From: Azospirillum canadense
GTDB lineage: Bacteria; Pseudomonadota; Alphaproteobacteria; Azospirillales; Azospirillaceae
Assembly: GCF_025961225.1 (NCBI RefSeq)
Contig: NZ_JAOQNG010000001.1
Span: 2,514,001-2,578,000, forward strand
Reading direction: 5' to 3'
Length of the DNA: 64,000 nt
The number at the start of each line of letters is the position of its first letter. The first letter of the stretch is position 1. Both the position numbers and the translations under genes were made by a program. The notes beneath the pieces were generated by a model. The model worked only from the letters and a program-made list of their open reading frames with translations, did not search any database and was not told the DNA's origin. Shown here piece after piece: positions 51,173-60,100 of this stretch.

Positions 51173-51913
51173 ATGACCGCCCCCGCCCTCTCCGTCGAAA
51201 GTCTCAGCTACGCTTACGGGCGCGGGGCGTTCGCGTTGCAGGACGTGTCGCTGGCGGTGGAGGCCGGGTCCTTCACCGCGCTGCTCGGGCCGAACGGAGC
51301 CGGCAAGACGACGCTGTTCGCCCTGATCACCCGCCTGTTCGAATCGACGAGTGGCACCATCCGCATCGGCGGCGTGGATCTCAGGGCGGATCCAACGCGG
51401 GCGCTGGCCCGCATGGGGGTGGTGTTCCAGCAGCCGACGCTCGACCTCGACCTGACGGTGCGGCAGAACCTGCTGTACTTCGCGGCCTTGCACGGCCTGC
51501 CCCGCCGCACCGCCCAGGCGCGCGCGCTGGAAGCGCTGGAGAGGATGGGCATGGCGGAGCGCATCGACGAGACGGTGCGCCGGCTGAACGGCGGCCACCG
51601 CCGCCGGGTGGAGCTGGCCCGCGCCCTGCTGCACGAGCCCGCCCTGCTGGTGCTGGACGAACCGACCGTCGGGCTGGACGTACCCGCCCGCCGGGCCATC
51701 GTGGAGCATGTCCACGACCTCTGCCGGGAGCGCGGGATCGCCGTGCTCTGGGCCACCCACCTGATCGACGAGATCGCACCGGATGACCGCGTGGTGGTCA
51801 TCCACCGCGGCCGGATCCGCGCGGCCGGGCCGGTCGGCGACGTCAACCGCGACGCCGGGGCGGAGACGCTGACCGACAGCTTCAACCGCCTGATCGCGAA
51901 GGAGGCGGCATGA
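51173..51913 (+). CDS. ABC transporter ATPase of the PQQ alcohol-dehydrogenase system
   Basis: A 246-residue ATPase of the TIGR03864 type. Walker A is GPNGAGKTTLF, Q-loop VVFQQPTLD, signature LNGGHRRRVELARA (NGGHR variant), Walker B LLVLDEPT and H-loop LWATHL. The signature variant and ABC-2 partner point to an exporter-type system. The stop overlaps the permease ATG by four bases. The cargo is unknown; export of a PQQ-system component, or metal- or lanthanide-related traffic, would be conjecture. Confidence 0.92.
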   Translation: MTAPALSVESLSYAYGRGAFALQDVSLAVEAGSFTALLGPNGAGKTTLFALITRLFESTSGTIRIGGVDLRADPTRALARMGVVFQQPTLDLDLTVRQNLLYFAALHGLPRRTAQARALEALERMGMAERIDETVRRLNGGHRRRVELARALLHEPALLVLDEPTVGLDVPARRAIVEHVHDLCRERGIAVLWATHLIDEIAPDDRVVVIHRGRIRAAGPVGDVNRDAGAETLTDSFNRLIAKEAA

Positions 51914-52740
51914 CCGTGACCGCTTCAAGCTTGGGGGCCGCTCATTACGCCCGCGCGCTGGGCGGCATCGTCGGGCGGGAGGTGCTGCGCTTCGTGCACC
52001 AGCGGGAACGCTTCCTGTCGGCGCTGGTCCGGCCGCTCTTGTGGCTGTTCGTCTTCGCGGCGGGCTTCCGTGCGGCGCTGGGCATCGCCATCACCCCGCC
52101 CTACGAGACCTACATTCCGTACGAGGTCTACATCGCCCCCGGCCTCGTCGGCATGATCCAGCTGTTCAACGGGATGCAAAGCTCGCTGTCCATGGTCTAC
52201 GACCGGGAAATGGGCAGCATGCGCATGCTGCTGGTCAGCCCCCTGCCCCGCTGGTTTTTGCTGACCGCGAAGCTGTTGGCAGGAACGGCGGTGTCGATCC
52301 TGCAGGTCTACGCCTTCCTGGCCATCGCGTGGATCTACGGCGTGCAGGCGCCGCCGCTGGGATACGTCACGCTGCTGCCGGCGCTGGTGGTCAGCGGGCT
52401 GATGCTGGGGGCGCTGGGGATGCTGCTGTCCTCGGCCATCCGCCAGCTGGAGAATTTCGCGGGCGTGATGAACTTCGTCATCTTCCCGACCTTCTTCCTG
52501 TCCACCGCCCTTTATCCCCTGTGGAAGATGCAGGAGGCGGGCGAGTTGCTCTACACCATCTGCGCGGTGAACCCCTTCAGCCAGGCGGTCGAACTGATCC
52601 GCCACGCGCTCTACATGAAGCTGAACGCCGAGGCGCTGGGCTGGACCGTGCTGGCGCTGGCGGTGTTCCTGGGCGGGGCGATCTACGGCTACAACCCGGC
52701 GCGCGGCTTCCTGGCGCGGCGCGGCGCCGGGGCGGAGTGA
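51910..52740 (+). CDS. ABC-2 type permease of the PQQ alcohol-dehydrogenase system
   Basis: A 276-residue membrane protein of the TIGR03861 type with six helices and the ABC-2 features: RPLLWLFVFAAGFRAALG, YDREMGSMRMLLVSPLPRWF at the coupling loop and NFVIFPTFFLSTALYPLW. It overlaps the ATPase gene (ATGA). It ends the plus-strand operon and converges on the TAXI gene 10 nt away. Confidence 0.92.
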   Translation: MTVTASSLGAAHYARALGGIVGREVLRFVHQRERFLSALVRPLLWLFVFAAGFRAALGIAITPPYETYIPYEVYIAPGLVGMIQLFNGMQSSLSMVYDREMGSMRMLLVSPLPRWFLLTAKLLAGTAVSILQVYAFLAIAWIYGVQAPPLGYVTLLPALVVSGLMLGALGMLLSSAIRQLENFAGVMNFVIFPTFFLSTALYPLWKMQEAGELLYTICAVNPFSQAVELIRHALYMKLNAEALGWTVLALAVFLGGAIYGYNPARGFLARRGAGAE

Positions 52741-52750
52741 AGGCCGTTTC

Positions 52751-53848
52751 TTACTGCGATTGCCCGGTCGGGATCGGTTCGTTGGCGGCGTTGCCGACCA
52801 GCCCGACCTCGCGGTAGTAGCGCTCCGCCCCCGGATGCAACGGGACGGAGACGTTGGCGACGGCCTTCATGGGGTCGAAGCTGCGGCCCTTCGGGTGCCC
52901 TTCGATCAACAGGCGGCGGGTGTTCTCGTGCCACAGGGCCTTGGTGACGCCGTGGACCAGATCGGCGTCGAGGTCGGCGCGGACCAGCATCTCCGCCCCC
53001 ACGGACAGGGTCGGCGTCTCCGCCACGCCGGGATAGGAATCGGCCGGGATGGTCTGCGCGATGTAGAAGCGCTGGCGCGCGCGCAACTCGTCGGCCATGC
53101 CGCCGTCCAGCGGAATCAGGCGGATCGGCAGCCGGTTCGCCACGTCGGTGACCGCGGCCACCGGCACGCCGCCGACCATGAAGAAGGCGTCTAGTTCCCC
53201 CTTGGCCAGCCGGTCGGCCGCGGTGCCGGGCTTCAGGTAGGCGGGCTTCAGTTCGTTTTCCTTCAGGCCGAAGGCGTCGATGATCACCCGCGCCTCCACC
53301 AGGATGCCGGAGCCCTCCTCCCCCAGCGACACCGCCTTGCCCTTCAGGTCATCGACCGTCCGCAGGTCGCTGTCGGCCCGCACGACGAGCTGGATGGCCT
53401 CCGCATAGAGCATACCAATGGTGCGCAGCCCCTCGAAGGGCGCCTTGCCCTTGAAGGTGGCGGTGCCGGTGTAGGCGCCGTAGGCGACGTCGGCCTGGGC
53501 CAGCCCGGCCTCCAGCGCGCCTGAGCGCAGAAGCTCGATGTTCTCCACGGAGCCGAGCGTGGCCTGCGCCACCGCGATCAGCCCCGGCACGCCGCAGCTG
53601 CCGCCGCGGTCGCAGGGGCGGGAACCCGGCGGGTTGGAGATGGCGTTGGCGATCAGCCCGCCGATCGGGAAATAGGTACCCGACGTCGTGCCCGTGCCGA
53701 TCCGGAAATAGCGGATGTCCTGCGCCGCGAGCCCCCGCGGCAGCGCGGCGGCGAGGGCGGTGCCGGCGATCCCGGCCAGCAAGGAGCGACGGCCGATTTC
53801 GATAGGGCCTTTCGGGGAAAGGCGGGTGTTGGCTCCTGCGCGCGGCAC
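52751..53848 (-). CDS. TAXI family TRAP-type solute-binding protein
   Basis: A 365-residue periplasmic binding protein with a twin-arginine-like leader (GRRSLLAGIAGTALAAALP) and TAXI features: RIGTGTTSGTYFPIGGLIAN, SVENIELLRSGALEAGLAQ and the hinge LKGKAVSLGEEGSG. Usual ligands are dicarboxylates or amino acids. I prefer GTG 53848, with AGGAAAGG upstream, to ATG 53878, which has no ribosome site and directly abuts a palindromic repeat. No TRAP permease gene is adjacent, so it is an orphan binding protein here. Confidence 0.88.
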   Translation of the reverse strand: MPRAGANTRLSPKGPIEIGRRSLLAGIAGTALAAALPRGLAAQDIRYFRIGTGTTSGTYFPIGGLIANAISNPPGSRPCDRGGSCGVPGLIAVAQATLGSVENIELLRSGALEAGLAQADVAYGAYTGTATFKGKAPFEGLRTIGMLYAEAIQLVVRADSDLRTVDDLKGKAVSLGEEGSGILVEARVIIDAFGLKENELKPAYLKPGTAADRLAKGELDAFFMVGGVPVAAVTDVANRLPIRLIPLDGGMADELRARQRFYIAQTIPADSYPGVAETPTLSVGAEMLVRADLDADLVHGVTKALWHENTRRLLIEGHPKGRSFDPMKAVANVSVPLHPGAERYYREVGLVGNAANEPIPTGQSQ

Positions 53849-53879
53849 CGGGGTCCACCTTTCCTGATCTGGAACCATT

Positions 53880-53996
53880 CTACAGCGAATTTGCATTCGC
53901 TGTAGAGTCATATGGCCTCATTTGCCGGCCGGGCTTCGGCCGCATGGGCGGCCGGGACCGCCGTCGCGGTCCAAAGCGGATCACGATCCGCTTTAG
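53880..53996 (-). repeat. Composite palindromic repeat, uninterrupted copy
   Basis: Read on the minus strand: AAAGCGGATCGTGATCCGCTTT, then GGACCGCGACGGCGGTCC, then CGGCCGCCCATGCGGCCG, then GAAGCCCGGCCGGCAAATGA, then GGCCATAT and a final perfect hairpin (CTACAGCGAAT with ATTCGCTGTAG). It lacks the 62-nt module found in the copy at 32291. It lies between two minus-strand genes. Confidence 0.88.
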
Positions 53997-54035
53997 ATGA
54001 ATACCCGCACCCGTCCCTTTTCAAGGCGCAAGCCG

Positions 54036-54611
54036 CTAAAAGACGCCCGCGAGGTCAAGAACGCCGACGAGTGCTACCGCGCCGCCACACACGGCCGGCG
54101 CCCGCGCCGATACCGCCTGCCCCAGCACCGCGGCAAGCCCGAGTCCGGCGCAGGTGACCAGCAGGATGCCCGCCGACAGGCCGGCCCAGAACAGCGCGCC
54201 GCCCATGTGCATGTAGCCGTGGAAGACCGCGGCCACCGCCGCCGTCAGCACCGCCAGCGCCAGCGGCGCCTTGACGTTGAACGCAACGAGCCCGCCTATC
54301 AGGATCAGCGACACCGCCAGCCCCTGCGCCGCGTAGGGCAGCCGGATGCCGAGCTGTGCGGCGAGCCCGGCGGCCAGCACCGCCGTCAGCGCGGCGACCG
54401 GCAGCTGCCAGACGGCCGGGCCGCCGTTCTGCCCGGCCCACAGGCCGATGGCAAGGAAGCCCAGCAGGTGCTGGATCACCCACACCGGCTCCGTCAGGCC
54501 GGTGCCGAAGGGACCGGTGATGGTCATCCGCGCGAAGGCGGGCGCCGCCGCCAGACCTGCCGTCAAACCGATCAACACCGTTGCGAGCAGAACAGACCGG
54601 ATCGCCCCCAT
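54036..54611 (-). CDS. HupE/UreJ-like membrane protein
   Basis: A 191-residue polytopic protein with six hydrophobic segments and a leader-like N-terminus (VLLATVLIGLTAGLAAAPAFA). The pattern GPFGTGLTEPVWVIQHLLGF, with a mid-helix HGYMHMGGALF, fits the HupE/UreJ family, thought to move nickel or cobalt. No hydrogenase, urease or B12 genes are in the window, so the metal role is open. The gene is followed downstream by the composite repeat. Confidence 0.8.
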   Translation of the reverse strand: MGAIRSVLLATVLIGLTAGLAAAPAFARMTITGPFGTGLTEPVWVIQHLLGFLAIGLWAGQNGGPAVWQLPVAALTAVLAAGLAAQLGIRLPYAAQGLAVSLILIGGLVAFNVKAPLALAVLTAAVAAVFHGYMHMGGALFWAGLSAGILLVTCAGLGLAAVLGQAVSARAPAVCGGAVALVGVLDLAGVF

Positions 54612-54702
54612 GCCCCATACCCCCTTCGCGCGCCATGCGGCTGCCGGTATGGCGGGCGGAGGCGGGCGGGGTCAAGTGACCACCGTCGGGACCGGGTGAT
54701 GA

Positions 54703-55272
54703 TCAGTAGCCGCGGGGGCCGGTTCCGTACTGGCGCAGGTCCTGCTCCTTGCGGAACAGATCGCGCTGCTGGAGCGGGTCGAGGCGGCCCATGGCGTCGT
54801 CGGTGCGCAGGCGGTCCACCTCGGGGCTCAGCAGGTCGCGCTTGAAGCGGTCGGTCTGCGCCTCGGTCGAACCCGCCGGCGGCAGGCCCTGCGGAACCTG
54901 CTGGGCGATGGGCGGCGGCGGTGGGGAAGAACTGCCGCGGCGGCGCACCGGCGGTTGCTGTTGCTGCTGGTCCTGCGACATGCGCTGCCGGGTCTGGTCG
55001 TCCTGGTTCTGGGACCGCTGGACCGGAGCCTTCCGGCTCGACTCGATGGGCTGGGCGTTGGCCTCGTCCTGGAGTTGGCGGAACGTCTTCAGCCCACCCA
55101 TCTGGCCTGCCGTCTGGCCCGCCACCCGGACCCCGGCCGGAGCCTGGGCCTGGGCGGGCGACAAGGTCCCGGCCTGACCCGGCGTCTCGTCCCGGATGTC
55201 GGCCGTGCAGGCGGTGGTCGTGCAGGCGGCGAACAGAAGCGCGGCAGCCACGCTGATCGGATGCGGTGTCAT
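54703..55272 (-). CDS. Putative lipoprotein, Gln/Pro-rich
   Basis: A 189-residue protein with a short leader and a lipobox-like LLFAAC (Cys at about residue 17). The middle is low-complexity and disordered (Gln runs near residue 102, Pro run near 117). The C-terminus is helical and charged (TDRFKRDLLSPEVDRLRTDD). No domain is recognised. It is divergent from the LexA-controlled imuB; its own start lies 116 nt from that box. Confidence 0.7.
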   Translation of the reverse strand: MTPHPISVAAALLFAACTTTACTADIRDETPGQAGTLSPAQAQAPAGVRVAGQTAGQMGGLKTFRQLQDEANAQPIESSRKAPVQRSQNQDDQTRQRMSQDQQQQQPPVRRRGSSSPPPPPIAQQVPQGLPPAGSTEAQTDRFKRDLLSPEVDRLRTDDAMGRLDPLQQRDLFRKEQDLRQYGTGPRGY

Positions 55273-55387
55273 CCCTTGAATGTCGTGGCTGCGGCGGGAT
55301 CGGACAAGGACCCCCGATCGGGTCATAAAGTGGACCGTGGGACCCACCACAGTAGGACTCCCATCCTCTCCTCTTTGTCGCTATCAT

Positions 55388-55402
55388 GTTCCTGTTTTGT
55401 TC
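55388..55402. promoter_or_regulatory. LexA (SOS) box upstream of imuB-dnaE2
   Basis: GTTC-CTGTTTT-GTTC is an exact match to the alphaproteobacterial LexA motif GTTC-N7-GTTC. It ends 62 nt before the imuB start. A second exact match lies before imuA at 63461, and the central bases of both begin with CTG. Confidence 0.85.
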
Positions 55403-55464
55403 GAGATTGAATGATCGGTGGGCCCAAACGGGCCCTGCCAAAAAGGTGGGAAAGGAGGATGGGC

Positions 55465-57162
55465 ATGGGGCAGCTGGGGGCGCGACGGATTGTTTCCCTA
55501 TGGCTGCCGCGGCTGCCCACCGACGCCCGCGCGCGGCGCGTCCCCAGGCTGCAGGACCAACCGTCGGCCGCCATCCTGGCGGAGCGCGGGCGGCTGGCCG
55601 TGGTGGCGGTCAACCGCGCGGCGGAGGAGGCCGGGGTCCTGCCCGGCATGACGCTCGCCGACGCCCGCGCCATTTTGGGCGCCGGAGGGGGTGGCGAGCC
55701 CGCCCTGGCCGTCTTCGACGCCGAGCCCGAGTCGGACGCCCGCCTGCTGGAACGGATCGCCGCCTGGTGCACGCGCTACACGCCCTGGACCGCGCCGGAC
55801 GGGCCGGACGGCGTCGTCCTGGATATCACCGGCTGCGCCCACCTGTTCGGCGGCGAGGAGGCGCTGGTGGCGGATCTCCGCGCCCGCCTGGCCCACGCGG
55901 GTTTCGAGTCGCGCGCAGCGCTGGCCGACACTCCGGCGGCGGCTTGGGCGCTGGCGCGGTTTGCCCCCACCCTAACCCTCCCCCGCTCTCGGCGGACCGA
56001 AGGTCCGCCTGCCGCGTCAGCGCAAACCTTTGGTTTGCGCGTGAGCTGGGCGGGGGAGGGAACTCCGCCGCCCTCCCGCAAAGCCGCAAATAATCCCTCT
56101 CCCGCCCAGCGGGGGAGGGAGGGACCCGCGAAGCGGGAGGGTGGGGGCTTGTGCGCCGCCCTCGCCCCCCTCCCCATCGCCGCCTTGCGCCTGCCGCCCG
56201 CCACCGTCGACGGATTGTCGGCCGTCGGTCTGCGGCGGATCGGCGACCTGCACGCTCTGCCCCGCGCCACGCTCGCCGCACGGTTCGGGCGGGCGGTGCT
56301 GTTGCGGCTCGATCAGGCGCTGGGGCGGCTCGACGAGCCGGTGTCGCCGCGCCTGCCCGTGCCGCCGCACGGCGTCCGCCTTGCGTTCGCTGAGCCGATC
56401 GCCACCGCCGAGCCCATCGCCCGCGCCGTCCGCCACCTGCTGGACGCGCTCTGCGCCGGGCTGGAGAGCGCCGGCGAGGGCGCCCGGCGGCTGCTGCTGG
56501 AGGCGCACCGCGTGGACCGCCGGCTGGAGGATCCGCCGCAGACGCTCGCCATCGGCACCAGCCGCCCGGTGCGCGACGCCGCCGCCCTGATGCGCCTGTT
56601 CGCGCAGAAGCTCGACCGGATCGAGCCCGGCCCCGGCATCGAGGTGCTGGTGCTCGCCGCCACAGAGGCCGGGCCGTTGGGCGCCGTGCAGAGGGCTTTG
56701 GACGGGGGAGCCGCCGACGAATCGGAGCTGGGGGAACTGGTCGACCGGCTCGGCAACCGGCTGGGCGAGCGCGCGGTGCTGCGCCTCGTCCCACGGGAAA
56801 GCTGGCTGCCGGAGCGCAGCGTCGCACCCGCGCCGGCCTTGTCCGGGGTTGCGAATACGTCTTTATGGCCGGCTGACCGGCCGCGCCCGGTGCGGCTGCT
56901 CGCCCCGCCGGAGCCGATCGAGGCCGTTGCCCGCGTCCCCGACGACCCGCCGGTCATGTTCCGCTGGCGCGGCGCGCTCCACCGCGTGAGCCACGCCGAC
57001 GGCCCGGAACGCATCGAGGCGGAGTGGTGGCGGCGCACCGGCGATCCGCGGGATTATTACCGCGTCGAGGATGCCGACGGCCGCCGTTTCTGGGTCTTCC
57101 GCCAGGGGCTGTACCGGCCCGACGCGAAGGCGCAGTGGTTCCTGCACGGGTTCTTCGGATGA
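55465..57162 (+). CDS. imuB: Y-family polymerase-like mutasome protein ImuB
   Basis: A 565-residue inactive Y-family polymerase homologue that joins DnaE2 to the beta clamp during SOS mutagenesis. The N-terminus IVSLWLPRLPTDARARR is typical, and LRLPPATVDGLSAVGLRRIG is the thumb-type HhH segment. ATG 55465 has AAAGGAGG six bases upstream; an earlier ATG at 55411 would sit almost on the LexA box. Residues about 167-228 are not ImuB sequence: they are the in-frame translation of a palindromic repeat (55962-56149). The gene is followed 7 nt later by dnaE2. Confidence 0.93.
   Translation: MGQLGARRIVSLWLPRLPTDARARRVPRLQDQPSAAILAERGRLAVVAVNRAAEEAGVLPGMTLADARAILGAGGGGEPALAVFDAEPESDARLLERIAAWCTRYTPWTAPDGPDGVVLDITGCAHLFGGEEALVADLRARLAHAGFESRAALADTPAAAWALARFAPTLTLPRSRRTEGPPAASAQTFGLRVSWAGEGTPPPSRKAANNPSPAQRGREGPAKREGGGLCAALAPLPIAALRLPPATVDGLSAVGLRRIGDLHALPRATLAARFGRAVLLRLDQALGRLDEPVSPRLPVPPHGVRLAFAEPIATAEPIARAVRHLLDALCAGLESAGEGARRLLLEAHRVDRRLEDPPQTLAIGTSRPVRDAAALMRLFAQKLDRIEPGPGIEVLVLAATEAGPLGAVQRALDGGAADESELGELVDRLGNRLGERAVLRLVPRESWLPERSVAPAPALSGVANTSLWPADRPRPVRLLAPPEPIEAVARVPDDPPVMFRWRGALHRVSHADGPERIEAEWWRRTGDPRDYYRVEDADGRRFWVFRQGLYRPDAKAQWFLHGFFG
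55962..56149. repeat. Palindromic repeat with 62-nt module, in frame inside imuB
   Basis: It has the CCCCCACCCTAACCC ends and GGGAGGGTGGGGGC closing arm of the family, with the 62-nt module at 55985-56046 in reverse. All codons across it stay open in the imuB frame. It joins the palm-like region (AWALARF) to the conserved LPIAALRLPP. Confidence 0.9.
55985..56046 (-). repeat. 62-nt two-hairpin module, copy 4 (in imuB)
   Basis: On the minus strand it differs from copy 1 at only one position of 62 (GCTCAC for GCTCTC at the end). Such near identity inside a coding gene suggests recent spread relative to copies 2 and 3. Confidence 0.9.
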
Positions 57163-57169
57163 GGGGCTC

Positions 57170-60100
57170 ATGACCCCATACGCCGAACTCCAGGTCTCCA
57201 CCAGCTTCACGTTCTTGGAGGGGGCCTCCCACCCGGACGAGCTGGCGCTGACCGCGGCCTCACTCGGCCACGCGGCCATCGCGGTGACCGACCGCAACTC
57301 GCTGGCCGGGGTGGTGCAGGCGCACAAGGCCGCCAAGGCGCACGGGCTGCGGCTGGTGGTCGGCTGCCGGCTCGACCTGACCGACGCGGCGAGCCTGTTG
57401 GCCTACCCCACCGACCGGGCGGCCTACGCGCGGTTGTCGCGGCTGCTGACGCTGGGCAAGCGGCGGGCGCCCAAGGGGGCCTGCTTCATCGGCCGCCGGG
57501 ACGTGCTGGAGCACGCCGAGGGGATGCTGTTCCTGCTCGTCCCGCCGGACCGGCGCGACGAAACCTTCGTCCACGAGCTGCGCGGCTGGCGCAACGATCT
57601 GGGCCACGCCCTGCACCTCGCAGCCAGCCACCGCTACCGCGGCGACGACCGGCGGCGGCTGGCTTGGCTCGCCGACCTGGCGGAGGCGGAGCGGGTGCCG
57701 ATGGTGGCGACCAACGACGTGCTCTACCACACCACGGCACGCCGCCAACTGGCCGACGTGATGACCTGCATCCGCACCGGCACGACCATCGACGAGGCCG
57801 GCTGGCGGCTGTCCGCCAACGCGGAGCGGCACCTGAAGGCCGGGGTGGAGATGGCCCGCCTGTTCCGCCACCACCCGCAGGCCGTGGCCCGCACGGTGGA
57901 GATCGCCGAGGCCTGCCGCTTCTCGCTGGAGGAGCTGCGCTACGAATACCCGGACGAGGTTGCGGAGGACGGCCGCAGCCCGCAGGAGACACTGACCGAC
58001 CTGACGTGGAGTGGTGCCGCGGTGAAATATCCAGGGGGCGTGCCCGAGAAGGTCCGAAAGGCCGTGCTGCACGAACTCGACCTGATCGGGCGTCTGGGCT
58101 ACGCGCCCTATTTCCTGACGGTGCACGACATCGTGCGCTTCGCCAAGGGGCACGGCATCCTGTGCCAGGGGCGCGGGTCGGCGGCGAACTCGGCCGTCTG
58201 CTACTGCCTGGACATCACGGCGGTCAACCCGGCGAAGTTCGACCTGCTGTTCGAGCGATTCATCTCCGCCGCCCGCAACGAACCGCCGGACATCGATGTG
58301 GACTTCGAGCATGAGCGGCGCGAGGAGGTCATCCAGTACATCTACCGGAAATACGGCCGCGACCGCGCCGGGCTGACCGCCACCGTCATCCGCTACCGCG
58401 CGCGCGGCGCCATCCGCGAGGTCGGCAAGGCCATGGGGCTGTCCGCCGACCTGGTGGCGCGGCTGTCCGGATCCATCTGGGGCTGGAGCCGCGACGGGGT
58501 GGACGAGGAACGCGCCCGGCAGTACGGGTTCGACCCCGACGACCCGCGGCTGCGCCAAACGCTGGAGCTGGCGGGGGAGCTGATCGGCTTCCCGCGCCAC
58601 CTGTCGCAGCATGTCGGCGGCTTCGTCATCACCCGCGGCCCCTTGAGCGACCTGTGCCCCGTCGCCAACGCCGCCATGGAGGACCGCACGACCATCGAGT
58701 GGGACAAGGACGACATCGACGCGCTGGGCATCCTGAAGGTGGACGTGCTGGCGCTGGGCATGCTGACCTGCCTGCGCAAGGGCTTCGAGCTGATGGAGCG
58801 GCACCACGGCCGCGCCCCGACCCTGTGGGAGGTGCCGCAGGACGACCCGGAGGTCTACGACATGCTGTGCCGGGCGGATTCCATCGGCGTGTTCCAGGTG
58901 GAAAGCCGGGCGCAGATGTCCATGCTGCCCCGCCTGCGGCCCAAGCTCTTCTACGATCTGGTCATCGAGGTCGCCATCGTGCGGCCCGGCCCGATCCAGG
59001 GCGACATGGTGCACCCCTACCTGCGCCGCCGCACCGGCGCGGAGCTGGTCACCTATCCCTCCCCCGAGCTGGAGGCGGTGCTGAAAAAGACGCTGGGCGT
59101 GCCGCTGTTCCAGGAGCAGGCGATGCAGATCGCCATCGTCGCCGCCGGCTTCAGTCCGGAAGACGCCGACCGCCTGCGCCGCGCCATGGCGACCTTCCGC
59201 AAGACCGGGCTGGTCCACACCTTCCGCGACCAGTTCATCGAGGGCATGGTCGCCCGCAACTACGACCGCGCCTTCGCCGAGCGCTGCTTCCAGCAGATCG
59301 AGGGCTTCGGCGAGTACGGCTTTCCGGAAAGCCACGCGGCGAGCTTCGCCCTGCTGGCCTACGTGTCGGCCTGGATGAAGCGCTGGCACCCGGACATCTT
59401 CGCCGCCGCCCTGCTGAACAGCCAGCCCATGGGCTTCTACGCCCCTGCCCAGATCGTCCGCGACGCGCGCGAGCACGGCGTGACGGTGCTGCCGCCGGAC
59501 GTGAACGCGTCGGACTGGGATTGCACGCTGGAGCCGATGCCAAAATCCCCTCTCCTCTCCGGGGAGAGGGTTGGGGTGAGGGGGAACTCCCTCTCCCCCC
59601 TGGGGAGAGGGTGGCCCGAAGGGCCGGGTGAGGGGGGCCCGCACATGCCGAACGTCCGGCAAAAGCGCATCCCCCTCACCCCAACCCTCTCCCCGGAGGG
59701 GAGAGGGAGTGCCCTCCGCCTCGGCCTGCGCCTTATCAAAGGTCTGTCCGAGGACGAGGCCCACGCGCTCGTGCTCCACCGTGGCGCCGGCTACCGCGAC
59801 CCGTACGACCTGTGGCGGCGGGCACGGCTGCCGGTGGCGGCGCTGGAACGGCTGGCCAGGGCCGACGCCTTCCGCTCCACCGGGCTGGACCGGCGGGCGG
59901 CTCTGTGGGCGGTGAAGGCGCTGGGAGACCAGCCGTTGCCGCTGTTCGCCAGCCTCGACGACCCCGGCGTGGCGGAGCCGGAGGTCGCCCTGCCCTCCAT
60001 GGCGGTCGGCGAGCATGTGGTGATGGACTACGGCAGCCTGTGCCTGTCGCTGAAGGCCCACCCCATGGCGTTGCTGCGCGACGGCTTTTCCGGAGTCGTT

